DNA from: an uncultured Coriobacteriaceae bacterium
GTDB taxonomy: Bacteria > Actinomycetota > Coriobacteriia > Coriobacteriales > Atopobiaceae
Length of the DNA stretch: 7,051 nt
Reading direction: 5' to 3'
NCBI GenBank assembly: GCA_900551595.1
Contig: URWR01000084.1
Span: 1 to 7,051 of the forward strand
This document shows, piece after piece, positions 1 through 5,427 of this stretch. Numbering within the stretch: the first letter of the stretch is position 1; the number at the start of each line of letters is the position of its first letter. The notes under the pieces are model-generated. The model did no database searches, had not been told where the DNA came from, and saw only the letters and a program-made list of their open reading frames with translations. Made by a program: the position numbers and the translations under genes.

Positions 1-557
1 AGCTTCGGCGCTTTGACGGTGCGGGTTGGGTTCTTCGCGAGCCTGTCGCGCTCCACTGCCTGAGTCATGGAGGAGCGGAGGAGAACGAGGGCCTTGCGAA
101 CGGTCACGGGGGCGAACTGCTTCGCAAGGGCGTTAATCCACCCCTGCACATCATCAGGCGTGAGGGCGTCTAGGCCAATCGAGCCAATGCCCGGTGCAAT
201 GAGCTTGCTGAGGATTCGGTCGTACTCCGCAGCCGTGGAGCGCTCGACGTGGGGTCGCCGCCCCTCGATGTAGAAGCTCACGTAGTCGGAGACGGTCTCT
301 CCCGGCCTGATGCCAAGCGCTGCCAACTCCTGCGCGGCCCGCGCCTCCTCGTTGAGTGCGCGCCTCAGCTCCTCCGCCTCGTAGCTCGCGGCCTTCCAGA
401 CCTGCTTGCTGCGCCCGGTGTCGCGCCCCGTGGTCTCCAGAACGCGGCTCGTTTTCTTCCAGTTTCCTTCTTCATCTTTGTACATGAGCTGAGCGCGCCA
501 CTTTTCATCACCGTATTGTCTTATCGACACGCTCGTAAACTTGTCTTCTACCTGCAT
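1..557 (-). CDS. int: Tyrosine recombinase (phage/ICE integrase), N-terminal part, cut by the window edge
   Basis: The first 185 codons are open and run off the left edge, so the catalytic R-H-R-Y domain is not visible. An Arm/AP2-like DNA-binding region spans about residues 8-57 (SIRQYGDEKWRAQ, then YKDEEGNWKKTSR). A SAM-like core-binding domain spans about 88-185, with VERSTAAEYDRILSKL, IGSIGLDALTPDDVQGWIN and TVRKALVLLRSSMTQAVE; the KNPTRTVKAPK that follows is typical of the link to the catalytic domain. The family cuts and joins DNA at att sites to integrate and excise prophages or ICEs. The ATG at 557-555 is chosen because GGAGGTG lies 5 nt upstream. The gene reads away from a truncated tRNA-Gly 160 bp to its right, as expected for an integrase next to its attachment site. 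Some stretches are clearly GC-rich (44 of 60 bases in 301-360), unlike the lipid kinase beyond the scar, consistent with transfer. The family assignment is firm; whether the element is phage or ICE is unknown. Confidence 0.93.
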   Translation of the reverse strand, partial: MQVEDKFTSVSIRQYGDEKWRAQLMYKDEEGNWKKTSRVLETTGRDTGRSKQVWKAASYEAEELRRALNEEARAAQELAALGIRPGETVSDYVSFYIEGRRPHVERSTAAEYDRILSKLIAPGIGSIGLDALTPDDVQGWINALAKQFAPVTVRKALVLLRSSMTQAVERDRLAKNPTRTVKAPK

Positions 558-562
558 TTCTG

Positions 563-569
563 CACCTCC
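563..569 (-). promoter_or_regulatory. Ribosome binding site of the integrase
   Basis: GGAGGTG on the minus strand, 5 nt before the ATG at 557-555. It is a near-perfect Shine-Dalgarno sequence and decides the start of the integrase. Confidence 0.8.
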
Positions 570-575
570 AAAAAA

Positions 576-606
576 TGCGCAATGGCGTGCGTAATACGTG
601 CGCAAT
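576..606. repeat. Three phased 8-bp direct repeats, TGCGYAAT
   Basis: TGCGCAAT occurs at 576-583 and 599-606, with TGCGTAAT at 588-595 between them. The starts are 12 and 11 bp apart, close to one helical turn, so all three copies face the same side of the DNA. They sit in the integrase leader between the candidate promoter and the ribosome binding site. The placement suggests sites for an excisionase-like or repressor protein controlling int. This function is inferred. Confidence 0.6.
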
Positions 607-620
607 ATCGGCTTGACTAC

Positions 621-649
621 ATGTTAAATCACGGTCTTTATAGACTCAA
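621..649 (-). promoter_or_regulatory. Candidate sigma-70-type promoter of the integrase
   Basis: Reading leftward, TTGAGT (649-644) is the -35 and TAACAT (626-621) the -10, with an exact 17-bp spacer. Each matches the consensus at 4 of 6 positions. It lies about 64 bp upstream of the integrase start. This is a match by eye; no transcription start is known. Confidence 0.4.
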
Positions 650-653
650 TAGG

Positions 654-698
654 CCAATTAGACGCAGGTAGATTGTCTGCATAATTCCAGTTAGACGC
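654..698. repeat. Pair of 12-bp direct repeats, candidate integrase arm sites
   Basis: CCAATTAGACGC (654-665) and CCAGTTAGACGC (687-698) match at 11 of 12 bases and start 33 bp apart, about three helical turns. They lie between the att core and the integrase promoter. The integrase has an N-terminal Arm-type DNA-binding domain, which in this family binds short direct repeats beside the core site, so these are plausible arm-type sites. Function is inferred from position, spacing and that domain. Confidence 0.5.
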
Positions 699-720
699 GC
701 TAGCGCAAAACATCCGCACA

Positions 721-764
721 CTTCCAAGCTGATGACGCGGGTTCGATTCCCGTCACCCGCTCCA
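721..764 (+). pseudogene. 3' fragment of tRNA-Gly(TCC), attachment-site scar (attR-like)
   Basis: The fragment begins in the anticodon loop (C TTCCAA, anticodon TCC). It continues with the 3' anticodon-stem strand GCTGA, the variable region TGAC, a complete T arm (GCGGG-TTCGATT-CCCGT), the 3' acceptor strand CACCCGC, discriminator T and encoded CCA. A complete gene would need GCGGGTG for the 5' acceptor strand and TCAGC before the anticodon loop. Neither is present: the bases upstream are element DNA. The break within the anticodon loop is a classic crossover place for tyrosine integrases. The fragment cannot fold as a tRNA, so the functional copy should be at the other end of the element. 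Confidence 0.9.
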
Positions 765-773
765 TGAAAAGTC

Positions 774-803
774 AGCCCGGTGGTATAGCCTCCGGGCTTT
801 TTT
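774..803 (+). terminator. Rho-independent terminator, formerly of tRNA-Gly
   Basis: AGCCCGG (774-780) pairs perfectly with CCGGGCT (792-798). Two further inner GG-CC pairs are possible across a T/T mismatch, and six T residues run to 803. It lies 10 bases after the CCA of the tRNA remnant, so it was the native tRNA terminator. It would now stop transcripts leaving the element towards the lipid kinase. Confidence 0.85.
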
Positions 804-859
804 GTATGCAGTGAGAACATTAACATCGTATTGCTCTCCACGATCTGAAGAGGCTTATT

Positions 860-1783
860 GTGCTTCCTGAGCTTGGACGAATTCTTCTCATTGCCAACCC
901 CGTTGCTCACAGTGGCCACGGTTTGGAAGGCGCGCAGCAGATGGAAGAACTGTTAAAACGCAATCTTCCCAATTCGCGTTTTACTGTTGTCCTTACACAA
1001 GCGCCTGGTGATGCCACAGCTCTCGCCGCAACTGCTACTGAGTTTGATACTGTTCTTGCACTTGGTGGAGATGGCGTTATTCATGAAGTAGTAAACGGAT
1101 TGATGACGCTGCCAGCTGATCTGCGTCCACAGTTGGGCATTATTCCTCTTGGATCAGGAAATGATTACGCGCGTACGCTCAGCATGAGTAAGAACAATGT
1201 TGAGAAGGCGTTTTACCAACTGAAGAACGGATGCGTTCGCAATGTGGATGTTGGAAAGGTCAACGACAGCTACTTTATGCAGACGCTTTCATTTGGCCTG
1301 GATGCCGCAATAGCTTTGGATACAACTGAGCGGCGCGCTCGTAACTCTTCTCAAAAGGGAGAAGCGCTCTTTTTTACCTCAGGCCTCAAGATTCTTTCAC
1401 ACGCAGGAAAAAGTCTCACAAGCATTGCTCGATTTGATGATATGCCGCCACAACGTCTTGAGACGCTCATTTTTACTGTTCAACTAGGGCCAACCTATGG
1501 CGGCGGTTTTCGCATTTGTCCTGAGGCGGACATAACTGATGGCTACTTCGATGTATGCAGAAATGTAACTCGCCCGGCGCTGCCTCATATCCTTATGCTT
1601 TTCTTGCTTGCGCGCGCAGGACTTCATACTCATTCGAAAGTGCTTGAGTTTATGCGCGTGCGCACGATCTGTCTCGACTTTGATGAGGTTCCACCCTGCC
1701 AAGCCGATGGAGAAGAGCTGGTCAACACGCACTTTGAGATATCACTTATCCCGGATGCTTTACGCGTCATCTCAGCTCAGTAA
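860..1783 (+). CDS. Diacylglycerol kinase-family lipid kinase (YegS/BmrU type)
   Basis: A 307-residue soluble protein, the usual length for bacterial lipid kinases of the DAGK_cat fold, which transfer ATP phosphate to diacylglycerol or related lipids at the inner membrane face. Visible motifs in order are IANPVAHSGHG (11-21), the nucleotide-binding LGGDGVIHEVVNG (68-80), IIPLGSGNDYARTL (94-107), SFGLDAA (144-150), YGGGFRICPEADITDGYFDV (213-232) and QADGEEL (281-287). The usual GGDGT is GGDGV here, with Val for Thr. The start is GTG at 860, six bases after GAAGAGG. The ATG-poor start and absence of a signal peptide fit the family. It begins about 57 bp after the tRNA-Gly terminator and converges on the enzyme I gene. 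The natural substrate (diacylglycerol, phosphatidylglycerol or another lipid) cannot be told from sequence. Confidence 0.9.
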   Translation: MLPELGRILLIANPVAHSGHGLEGAQQMEELLKRNLPNSRFTVVLTQAPGDATALAATATEFDTVLALGGDGVIHEVVNGLMTLPADLRPQLGIIPLGSGNDYARTLSMSKNNVEKAFYQLKNGCVRNVDVGKVNDSYFMQTLSFGLDAAIALDTTERRARNSSQKGEALFFTSGLKILSHAGKSLTSIARFDDMPPQRLETLIFTVQLGPTYGGGFRICPEADITDGYFDVCRNVTRPALPHILMLFLLARAGLHTHSKVLEFMRVRTICLDFDEVPPCQADGEELVNTHFEISLIPDALRVISAQ

Positions 1784-1791
1784 ATCGCTAC

Positions 1792-1824
1792 AAAAAAGAG
1801 GCGCCGAAAAAATCGGTGCCTCTT
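1792..1824 (-). terminator. Terminator after enzyme I, between convergent genes
   Basis: Bases 1796-1807 pair with 1813-1824 in a 12-bp stem with one G-T pair and an AAAAA loop. On the minus strand the stem is followed by six U residues (the A run at 1792-1797), so it ends leftward transcription from ptsI 35 bp after its stop codon. On the plus strand no T run follows the stem, so it would serve the lipid kinase only weakly. Confidence 0.85.
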
Positions 1825-1858
1825 AAAGCTCTTATAAAAAGCAGTGAAGCTTGCTGTC

Positions 1859-3562
1859 TTATCGAGCAGCAGCCTGAAGAGCAGCTTTTACTTCTGCTGC
1901 AGTCTTGAGGCTCATAACCTTCTCGGTAAGAGCATCTGCCTCTTCCTTGGTCCACTCGGAAATGATACGACGTGTGCGCAGGATAGAAGGTGCGGACACG
2001 GAGAACTCACCCAGACCGAAGGAGATAAGAACCGGAATGAGCAGAGGATCGGCAGCTGCTTCGCCGCACATGCCCACCATAATGCCGGCCTTATTGCCCT
2101 CAGTAATGATGCGCTTCAGCGAACGCAGGACTGCTGGCTGATATACCTCATAGAGGTAGCCAACGCGATCGTTGCCACGGTCGGCGCACATGGTGTAACC
2201 AATAAGGTCGTTGGTGCCAATGGAGAAGAAGTCGCACTCAGCAGCAAGATCGTCTGCAATCAGAGAAGCTGCAGGGGTCTCGATCATCGTACCAACTTCA
2301 ATGTTCTCGTTATAAGCAACACCGCGAGCATCGAGGTCTGCCTTGCACTCTTCAACAAGCTCCTTAACCTGACGAATCTCATCAAGGTTGGTGACAAGAG
2401 GAACCATGATCTTAATGTCGCCGAAGGCGGAAGCACGAAGCAGTGCGGTCAGCTGTACCTTGTACTGCTCGGGGTTATTCAGGCAGTAGCGCACGGCACG
2501 ATAACCCATGAAGGGGTTCTCTTCCTTCTGGAGGTTGAGATACGGGATCTCCTTATCGCCACCCACGTCGAGCGTACGAATGATAACCGGCTTATCCTTC
2601 ATGCGAAGAGCGACCTTCTGATAAGCAGAGAACTGCTCATCCTCAGACGGAAGCTCCTTAGCATCCATGAAGAGGAACTCGGAGCGAAACAGGCCTACGC
2701 CCTCGCAGTCGTGCTCAGCAGCAACATTGGCATCATCGGGGTTACCAATGTTTGCAACCAGAAGCACCTGGTCGCCATCGGCGGTAACAGTGGGCTTGCC
2801 ACGATAAGCCTCGAGAGCTGCCTTCTCCTCAGCATACTGTCGAGCCTGCGCACGATAGGTCTGAAGTTCGTCATCGGTTGGACGCACAACAACTTTACCG
2901 TTGGCGCCATCAACAACCACCATATCGCCTGTCTTAACAAGCGTGGTGACATCAGCAACAGACAGAACAGCAGGAATCTCGAGTGCACGAGCGATAATGG
3001 CGGAGTGAGAAGTACGACCACCTGTCTCGGTAACGATACCGGCAACATTGTCCTTGTCGATATCTGCTGTCATAGAAGGTGTCAGCTCGTGCACAACAAC
3101 GATTGAGTTCTCAGGCAGCGTTGAAAGATCCACAACTTCCTTGCCGAGAAGATCGGCCAGAAGACCCGTCTTAACATCGGCAACGTCTGCAGCGCGCTCA
3201 CGGAAGATCTCATCTTCCATGTTGGCAAACATGGTGTAGTAGGTGTCATAAGCCTCGGAAACGGCCTGCTCAGCGCACATACCAGCGTCAATTGAGGAGT
3301 TGACCATATCCTTGATGCCATCGTCCTCGGCAAACTCAATGTGAGCGGTCATGATCTCTGCGGATTCCTCACCCACAGTTACCTTCATACGCTCAATTTG
3401 AGCATTGGTCTGCTCAACAAACTTCTCAACCGCTGCGGCATAACGTGCCTTCTCAGCTTCCGCATCTTCCGGTTTGTGAGGAGTAAAGGAGAGATCAGGC
3501 TCTACCGCTACGCGGGCAACACCAATCCCGATGCCATCCGATGCGTTAACTCCTTCTAACAT
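1859..3562 (-). CDS. ptsI: PTS enzyme I (PEP-protein phosphotransferase)
   Basis: Cytoplasmic enzyme I takes phosphate from PEP onto its own histidine and gives it to HPr, the first step of all PTS sugar uptake. The 567-residue product has the normal length (E. coli about 575). Signatures in order: phosphohistidine site TETGGRTSHSAIIARAL, active His186; LFRSEFLFM with Arg293; RTLDVGGDK with Arg329; GTMIETPAA with Glu428; FFSIGTNDLIGYTMCADRGN with Asn451, Asp452 and Arg462; GMCGEAAADP with catalytic Cys499. All catalytic residues are present. One deviation is Gly in DLIGYT, where Gln is usual. The start at 3562 (MLEGVNASDGIGIG) is chosen because it matches the family N-terminus and has GGAGG four bases upstream. 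An in-frame ATG at 3577 with its own GGGAGG would add five residues. The gene lies 138 bp after fruK; no HPr gene adjoins it. Confidence 0.96.
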   Translation of the reverse strand: MLEGVNASDGIGIGVARVAVEPDLSFTPHKPEDAEAEKARYAAAVEKFVEQTNAQIERMKVTVGEESAEIMTAHIEFAEDDGIKDMVNSSIDAGMCAEQAVSEAYDTYYTMFANMEDEIFRERAADVADVKTGLLADLLGKEVVDLSTLPENSIVVVHELTPSMTADIDKDNVAGIVTETGGRTSHSAIIARALEIPAVLSVADVTTLVKTGDMVVVDGANGKVVVRPTDDELQTYRAQARQYAEEKAALEAYRGKPTVTADGDQVLLVANIGNPDDANVAAEHDCEGVGLFRSEFLFMDAKELPSEDEQFSAYQKVALRMKDKPVIIRTLDVGGDKEIPYLNLQKEENPFMGYRAVRYCLNNPEQYKVQLTALLRASAFGDIKIMVPLVTNLDEIRQVKELVEECKADLDARGVAYNENIEVGTMIETPAASLIADDLAAECDFFSIGTNDLIGYTMCADRGNDRVGYLYEVYQPAVLRSLKRIITEGNKAGIMVGMCGEAAADPLLIPVLISFGLGEFSVSAPSILRTRRIISEWTKEEADALTEKVMSLKTAAEVKAALQAAAR

Positions 3563-3565
3563 GAA

Positions 3566-3570
3566 TCCTC
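3566..3570 (-). promoter_or_regulatory. Ribosome binding site deciding the ptsI start
   Basis: GGAGG on the minus strand lies four bases before the ATG at 3562-3560. A competing GGGAGGGG at 3586-3593 serves the in-frame ATG at 3577, but most of it is tied up in the hairpin at 3583-3598. The downstream site and the family N-terminus both favour 3562. Confidence 0.6.
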
Positions 3571-3582
3571 CAATCATGGGGT

Positions 3583-3621
3583 CGCCCCTCCCGGGGCGGT
3601 GGGCCAACCGCGAGGCGGCCC
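3583..3621 (-). promoter_or_regulatory. GC-rich structured leader of ptsI with competing hairpins
   Basis: Two stems sit just before the ptsI start. In transcript order these are GGGCC (3621-3617) with GGCCC (3605-3601), enclosing a CCGC/GCGG stem (3618-3615 with 3611-3608), then CGCCCC-GGGA-GGGGCG (3598-3583). A third pairing, GCGGT/ACCGC (3596-3600 with 3607-3611), is exclusive with both. A GGGG-CGA-CCCC pairing next to the first ATG is also possible. No T run follows, so it is not a simple terminator. A role in translation or attenuation is inferred. Confidence 0.45.
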
Positions 3622-3629
3622 GCTGCCTG

Positions 3630-3643
3630 AACGCACTTGCGTT
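3630..3643. promoter_or_regulatory. Operator-like palindrome upstream of ptsI
   Basis: AACGCA-CT-TGCGTT has perfect 6-bp arms around a 2-bp centre, 68 bp upstream of the ptsI start in the gap after fruK. A two-base loop makes an RNA hairpin unlikely, so a dimeric repressor or activator site is the likelier reading. No clear promoter could be assigned beside it. Confidence 0.35.
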
Positions 3644-3700
3644 TTGGTTTATGAAGATATATTAACGTGCTACCACTCGAATAGTACGGAAGGGACAGTA

Positions 3701-4690
3701 TTACTCGGTAGGAGTTTTTTCAATACGGGTCTGCTTCGCGCGCTCGAGGGCTTCTGCAATCTCATCTGCATGCTTATCAAGCACTTTGCCAAGAGCAAGA
3801 TAGAGCCTGTCAATAGTCTCACGCTTTGCCAAAGCCTTCGATGCTGCTGTTGCCGAACCACATGCGGAAGCAAAGTTAAGGGCTGTCTCATAATCATGGC
3901 CGCTATCCACCATAGCAAGGAAGCCAGCCACCATAGAATCGCCTGCACCCGTTGCATTTACCAAACGGCACGGCGGGCAAAGGGTAATATGCTCCTCGCC
4001 ATTTTCGTCGAGCAAAGCCGAACCATGTTTGCCGCAAGACACGATGACATTAGCTGCCCCGCGCTCGTGAAGAATACGAGCATAGGGTAAGCACTCTTCA
4101 GGTGTCTCCGGATTCTCATTAAAGAGACGACCAACCTCATGGTTGTTTGGCTTAATCAAAAACGGCTTGGCAGGAAGTGCGCGAAGAAGCAGGGTACCGG
4201 GAGCATCTACAACAAAGCGAATACCGCGATTAGCAAGACGGTTCATGATCATGTCATAGGTGGTATCTGGCAGACTTGCTGGAATGGAACCCGTGAGCAC
4301 AATTGTGTCGCCTTCGCCAATGAAGTTCATGCGCTCAAGCAACTCTTCGAGCTTGCGCTGCGGAATTTTGGGACCCATGCCATTAACAATGGACATAACA
4401 ATGCCGTTAAGCTTCACATTGATGCGCGTATTGCCCTTATCAAGCATGACAAAGTTTGCGCTAACGCCGCGTTCCTGAAGCGTTTTGATGAGGTACTCAC
4501 CGGTAAAACCACCGCAGATGCCAAGAGCAGTGTTAGCAACACCGAGCTCGTTCAGGATGCCCGCAATGTTGAGACCATTGCCGCCGACATAGATTTCTTC
4601 ACTTGAAGAACGATTGGTGAAACCCATATCGAGCGTTAGAGGATGCATCACGTAATCGATAGCTGGGTTGAGCGTGACGGTATAAATCAA
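3701..4690 (-). CDS. fruK: 1-phosphofructokinase (PfkB family)
   Basis: The product phosphorylates fructose 1-phosphate, formed by the fructose PTS, to fructose 1,6-bisphosphate using ATP. At 329 residues it is slightly longer than the usual 305-315. It opens with MIYTVTLNPAIDYVM, the classic FruK/LacC N-terminus. Signature one is VGGNGLNIAGILNELG (35-50); TRINVKL (88-94) and LTGSIP (132-137) line the sugar site; FLIKPNNHEVG (177-187) follows; and LVNATGAGDSMVAGF (243-257) carries the anion hole and catalytic Asp251. The start is TTG at 4690-4688, chosen because AAGGAG lies six bases upstream and the family N-terminus begins there. Longer in-frame readings from 4768 add an unrelated 26-residue leader. 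It sits between the IIA and enzyme I genes in the same direction. Tagatose-6-phosphate kinase (LacC) is the main alternative, but the fructose-type IIA neighbour favours FruK. Confidence 0.9.
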   Translation of the reverse strand: MIYTVTLNPAIDYVMHPLTLDMGFTNRSSSEEIYVGGNGLNIAGILNELGVANTALGICGGFTGEYLIKTLQERGVSANFVMLDKGNTRINVKLNGIVMSIVNGMGPKIPQRKLEELLERMNFIGEGDTIVLTGSIPASLPDTTYDMIMNRLANRGIRFVVDAPGTLLLRALPAKPFLIKPNNHEVGRLFNENPETPEECLPYARILHERGAANVIVSCGKHGSALLDENGEEHITLCPPCRLVNATGAGDSMVAGFLAMVDSGHDYETALNFASACGSATAASKALAKRETIDRLYLALGKVLDKHADEIAEALERAKQTRIEKTPTE

Positions 4691-4799
4691 CGCAGTCTCC
4701 TTCCATTGCGCTGTGGCGCTTATCCCAGTATGACGCGAACAATCATATATTCCGTCAACGACTCGCAAAGAACGAGCTATGGGAGAGAAAAATATGGTA

Positions 4800-4811
4800 A
4801 CGCCTAGGCGT
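4800..4811. repeat. 12-bp perfect palindrome over the IIA stop codon
   Basis: ACGCCTAGGCGT is fully self-complementary, and the TAG stop of the IIA gene (4806-4804) lies inside it. As RNA it could form only a four-pair stem with a CUAG loop, and no immediate U run follows. Function is unknown; chance is possible. Confidence 0.4.
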
Positions 4812-5259
4812 CCAAACCCGCACTTACAATCTTAGCAACATCGTCGACATCTTGAGCCTCTAACATCTCAGTTCGGAAGCTTTCTCGAACAATCATTGTT
4901 GCAACCTGAGCCAACAACTGAAGATGCGTTTGTGGATCGCTTGCTGGAGCAAGCAATGCAATAGCAACTCGAATAGGAGCACCATCTTGCGTGCCCTCCC
5001 AATCGAGGTCTGAGGCAAATTTTACGACAATAACGTTGCCGGAAGTAATGTCATCAGACTTGGCATGAGGGATAGCAAAGCCACCAATCATGCCAGTAGA
5101 GCCAGCATTCTCACGCTCTTTAAAAGAGGTTAAAACAGCCTGCTCATCGCTAGCAATTCCTAATTCAACGGCCTTTGAGGCAATGAAGGCAAGTGCTTCA
5201 TCACGTGTGGTGGCAGGACAATCCAAAAAGACGTGGGATCTGTCGATGAAATCGCTCAT
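4804..5259 (-). CDS. PTS fructose/mannitol-type IIA protein (PTS_EIIA_2), stand-alone
   Basis: A 151-residue single-domain cytoplasmic protein of the EIIA-Fru/Mtl fold. It receives phosphate from phospho-HPr on a histidine and passes it to a IIB domain. The active-site motif is GGFAIPHAK with His65, preceded by FKERENAGSTGMI (47-58). The C-terminal half has the family's LLAPASDPQTHLQLLAQVA (102-120). Length equals one complete domain, with no fused HPr, IIB or IIC. The ATG at 5259 has a purine-rich GAAGGGAAG about 10 bases upstream. It is the first gene of the leftward block; the next, fruK, starts 113 bp on. An operator-like palindrome and a candidate promoter lie 170-210 bp upstream. Fructose is inferred from fruK; a regulatory IIA-Ntr role cannot be fully excluded but is less likely in this setting. 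Confidence 0.93.
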   Translation of the reverse strand: MSDFIDRSHVFLDCPATTRDEALAFIASKAVELGIASDEQAVLTSFKERENAGSTGMIGGFAIPHAKSDDITSGNVIVVKFASDLDWEGTQDGAPIRVAIALLAPASDPQTHLQLLAQVATMIVRESFRTEMLEAQDVDDVAKIVSAGLDA

Positions 5260-5281
5260 TCTCTTTGCTTCCCTTCTTATT

Positions 5282-5313
5282 CACTCACTGTGTATGAGTG
5301 CTCTTTACACAGT
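5282..5313. repeat. Overlapping inverted repeats in the IIA leader
   Basis: CACTCA (5282-5287) pairs with TGAGTG (5295-5300) over a 7-base spacer. ACTGTGT (5287-5293) pairs with ACACAGT (5307-5313) over 13 bases. The two structures share bases and cannot form together. They lie 23-54 bases upstream of the IIA start codon, where either a dimeric regulator or alternative RNA folds could act. Confidence 0.4.
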
Positions 5314-5427
5314 AGTTTAAATTCGTGCACATAGTAGCATCATCAAGCAAATTACTAATGACAAAGTGAACTTTTATAACGAACAAAGGGCCGAGGTTCT
5401 ACCTTAAGGTTCCTAGATAAATGTGAC

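Larger units (their letters stand above)
1..720. mobile_element. Right end of an integrative element inserted in tRNA-Gly(TCC)
   Basis: Everything left of the tRNA scar looks foreign: an integrase gene, its leader with repeated short motifs, and then an abrupt switch inside the tRNA anticodon loop at about 721. Because the 3' tRNA fragment at 721-764 keeps its encoded CCA and downstream terminator, the native chromosome is on the right and the element extends left. By the usual logic of tRNA-targeting integrases, a complete tRNA-Gly rebuilt with element-derived 3' sequence should sit at the far (left) end, outside the window. The element's size and cargo cannot be judged here. No inverted terminal repeats or transposase are visible, so this is not an insertion sequence. 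Confidence 0.82.

Noticed and set aside
249..671. Plus-strand open frame across the integrase leader
   Set aside because: Antisense to the integrase, which has a clear Shine-Dalgarno and family motifs. The frame then runs through the repeat-containing leader.
689..764. Complete tRNA-Gly gene
   Set aside because: The upstream half has no 5' acceptor strand GCGGGTG, no D arm and no TCAGC anticodon stem. Only the 3' part from the anticodon loop is present.
638..919. Minus-strand reading frame containing AGDGNRTRVISLEV
   Set aside because: The GDGNRTRV string is the well-known false protein obtained by translating the antisense of a tRNA T arm and acceptor stem. It covers the tRNA-Gly remnant, the terminator and the start of the lipid kinase.
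1844..3106. 420-codon plus-strand open frame
   Set aside because: Antisense shadow of ptsI, whose catalytic motifs are all intact on the other strand. The product shows no family features and its frame follows the GC bias of ptsI.
4691..4768. Longer in-frame 5' extension of fruK
   Set aside because: The 26 added residues match nothing in the family. The TTG at 4690 has AAGGAG at six bases and begins the typical MIYTVTLNPAID.
4691..4803. Internal promoter between the IIA gene and fruK (TATGAT-like -10)
   Set aside because: A TATGAT lies in the gap, but the matching -35 (TTTGCG, 16-bp spacer) is weak, so I do not list it as a feature.
5318..5345. Seven-codon leader peptide (ATG CTA CTA ... 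TAA) in the IIA leader
   Set aside because: No Shine-Dalgarno precedes it, its codons show no run of one amino acid, and no attenuator follows.
5401..5410. Palindrome ACCTTAAGGT in the IIA leader
   Set aside because: Perfect but only 10 bp and AT-centred, with no flanking symmetry or clear placement relative to a promoter. Chance cannot be excluded.
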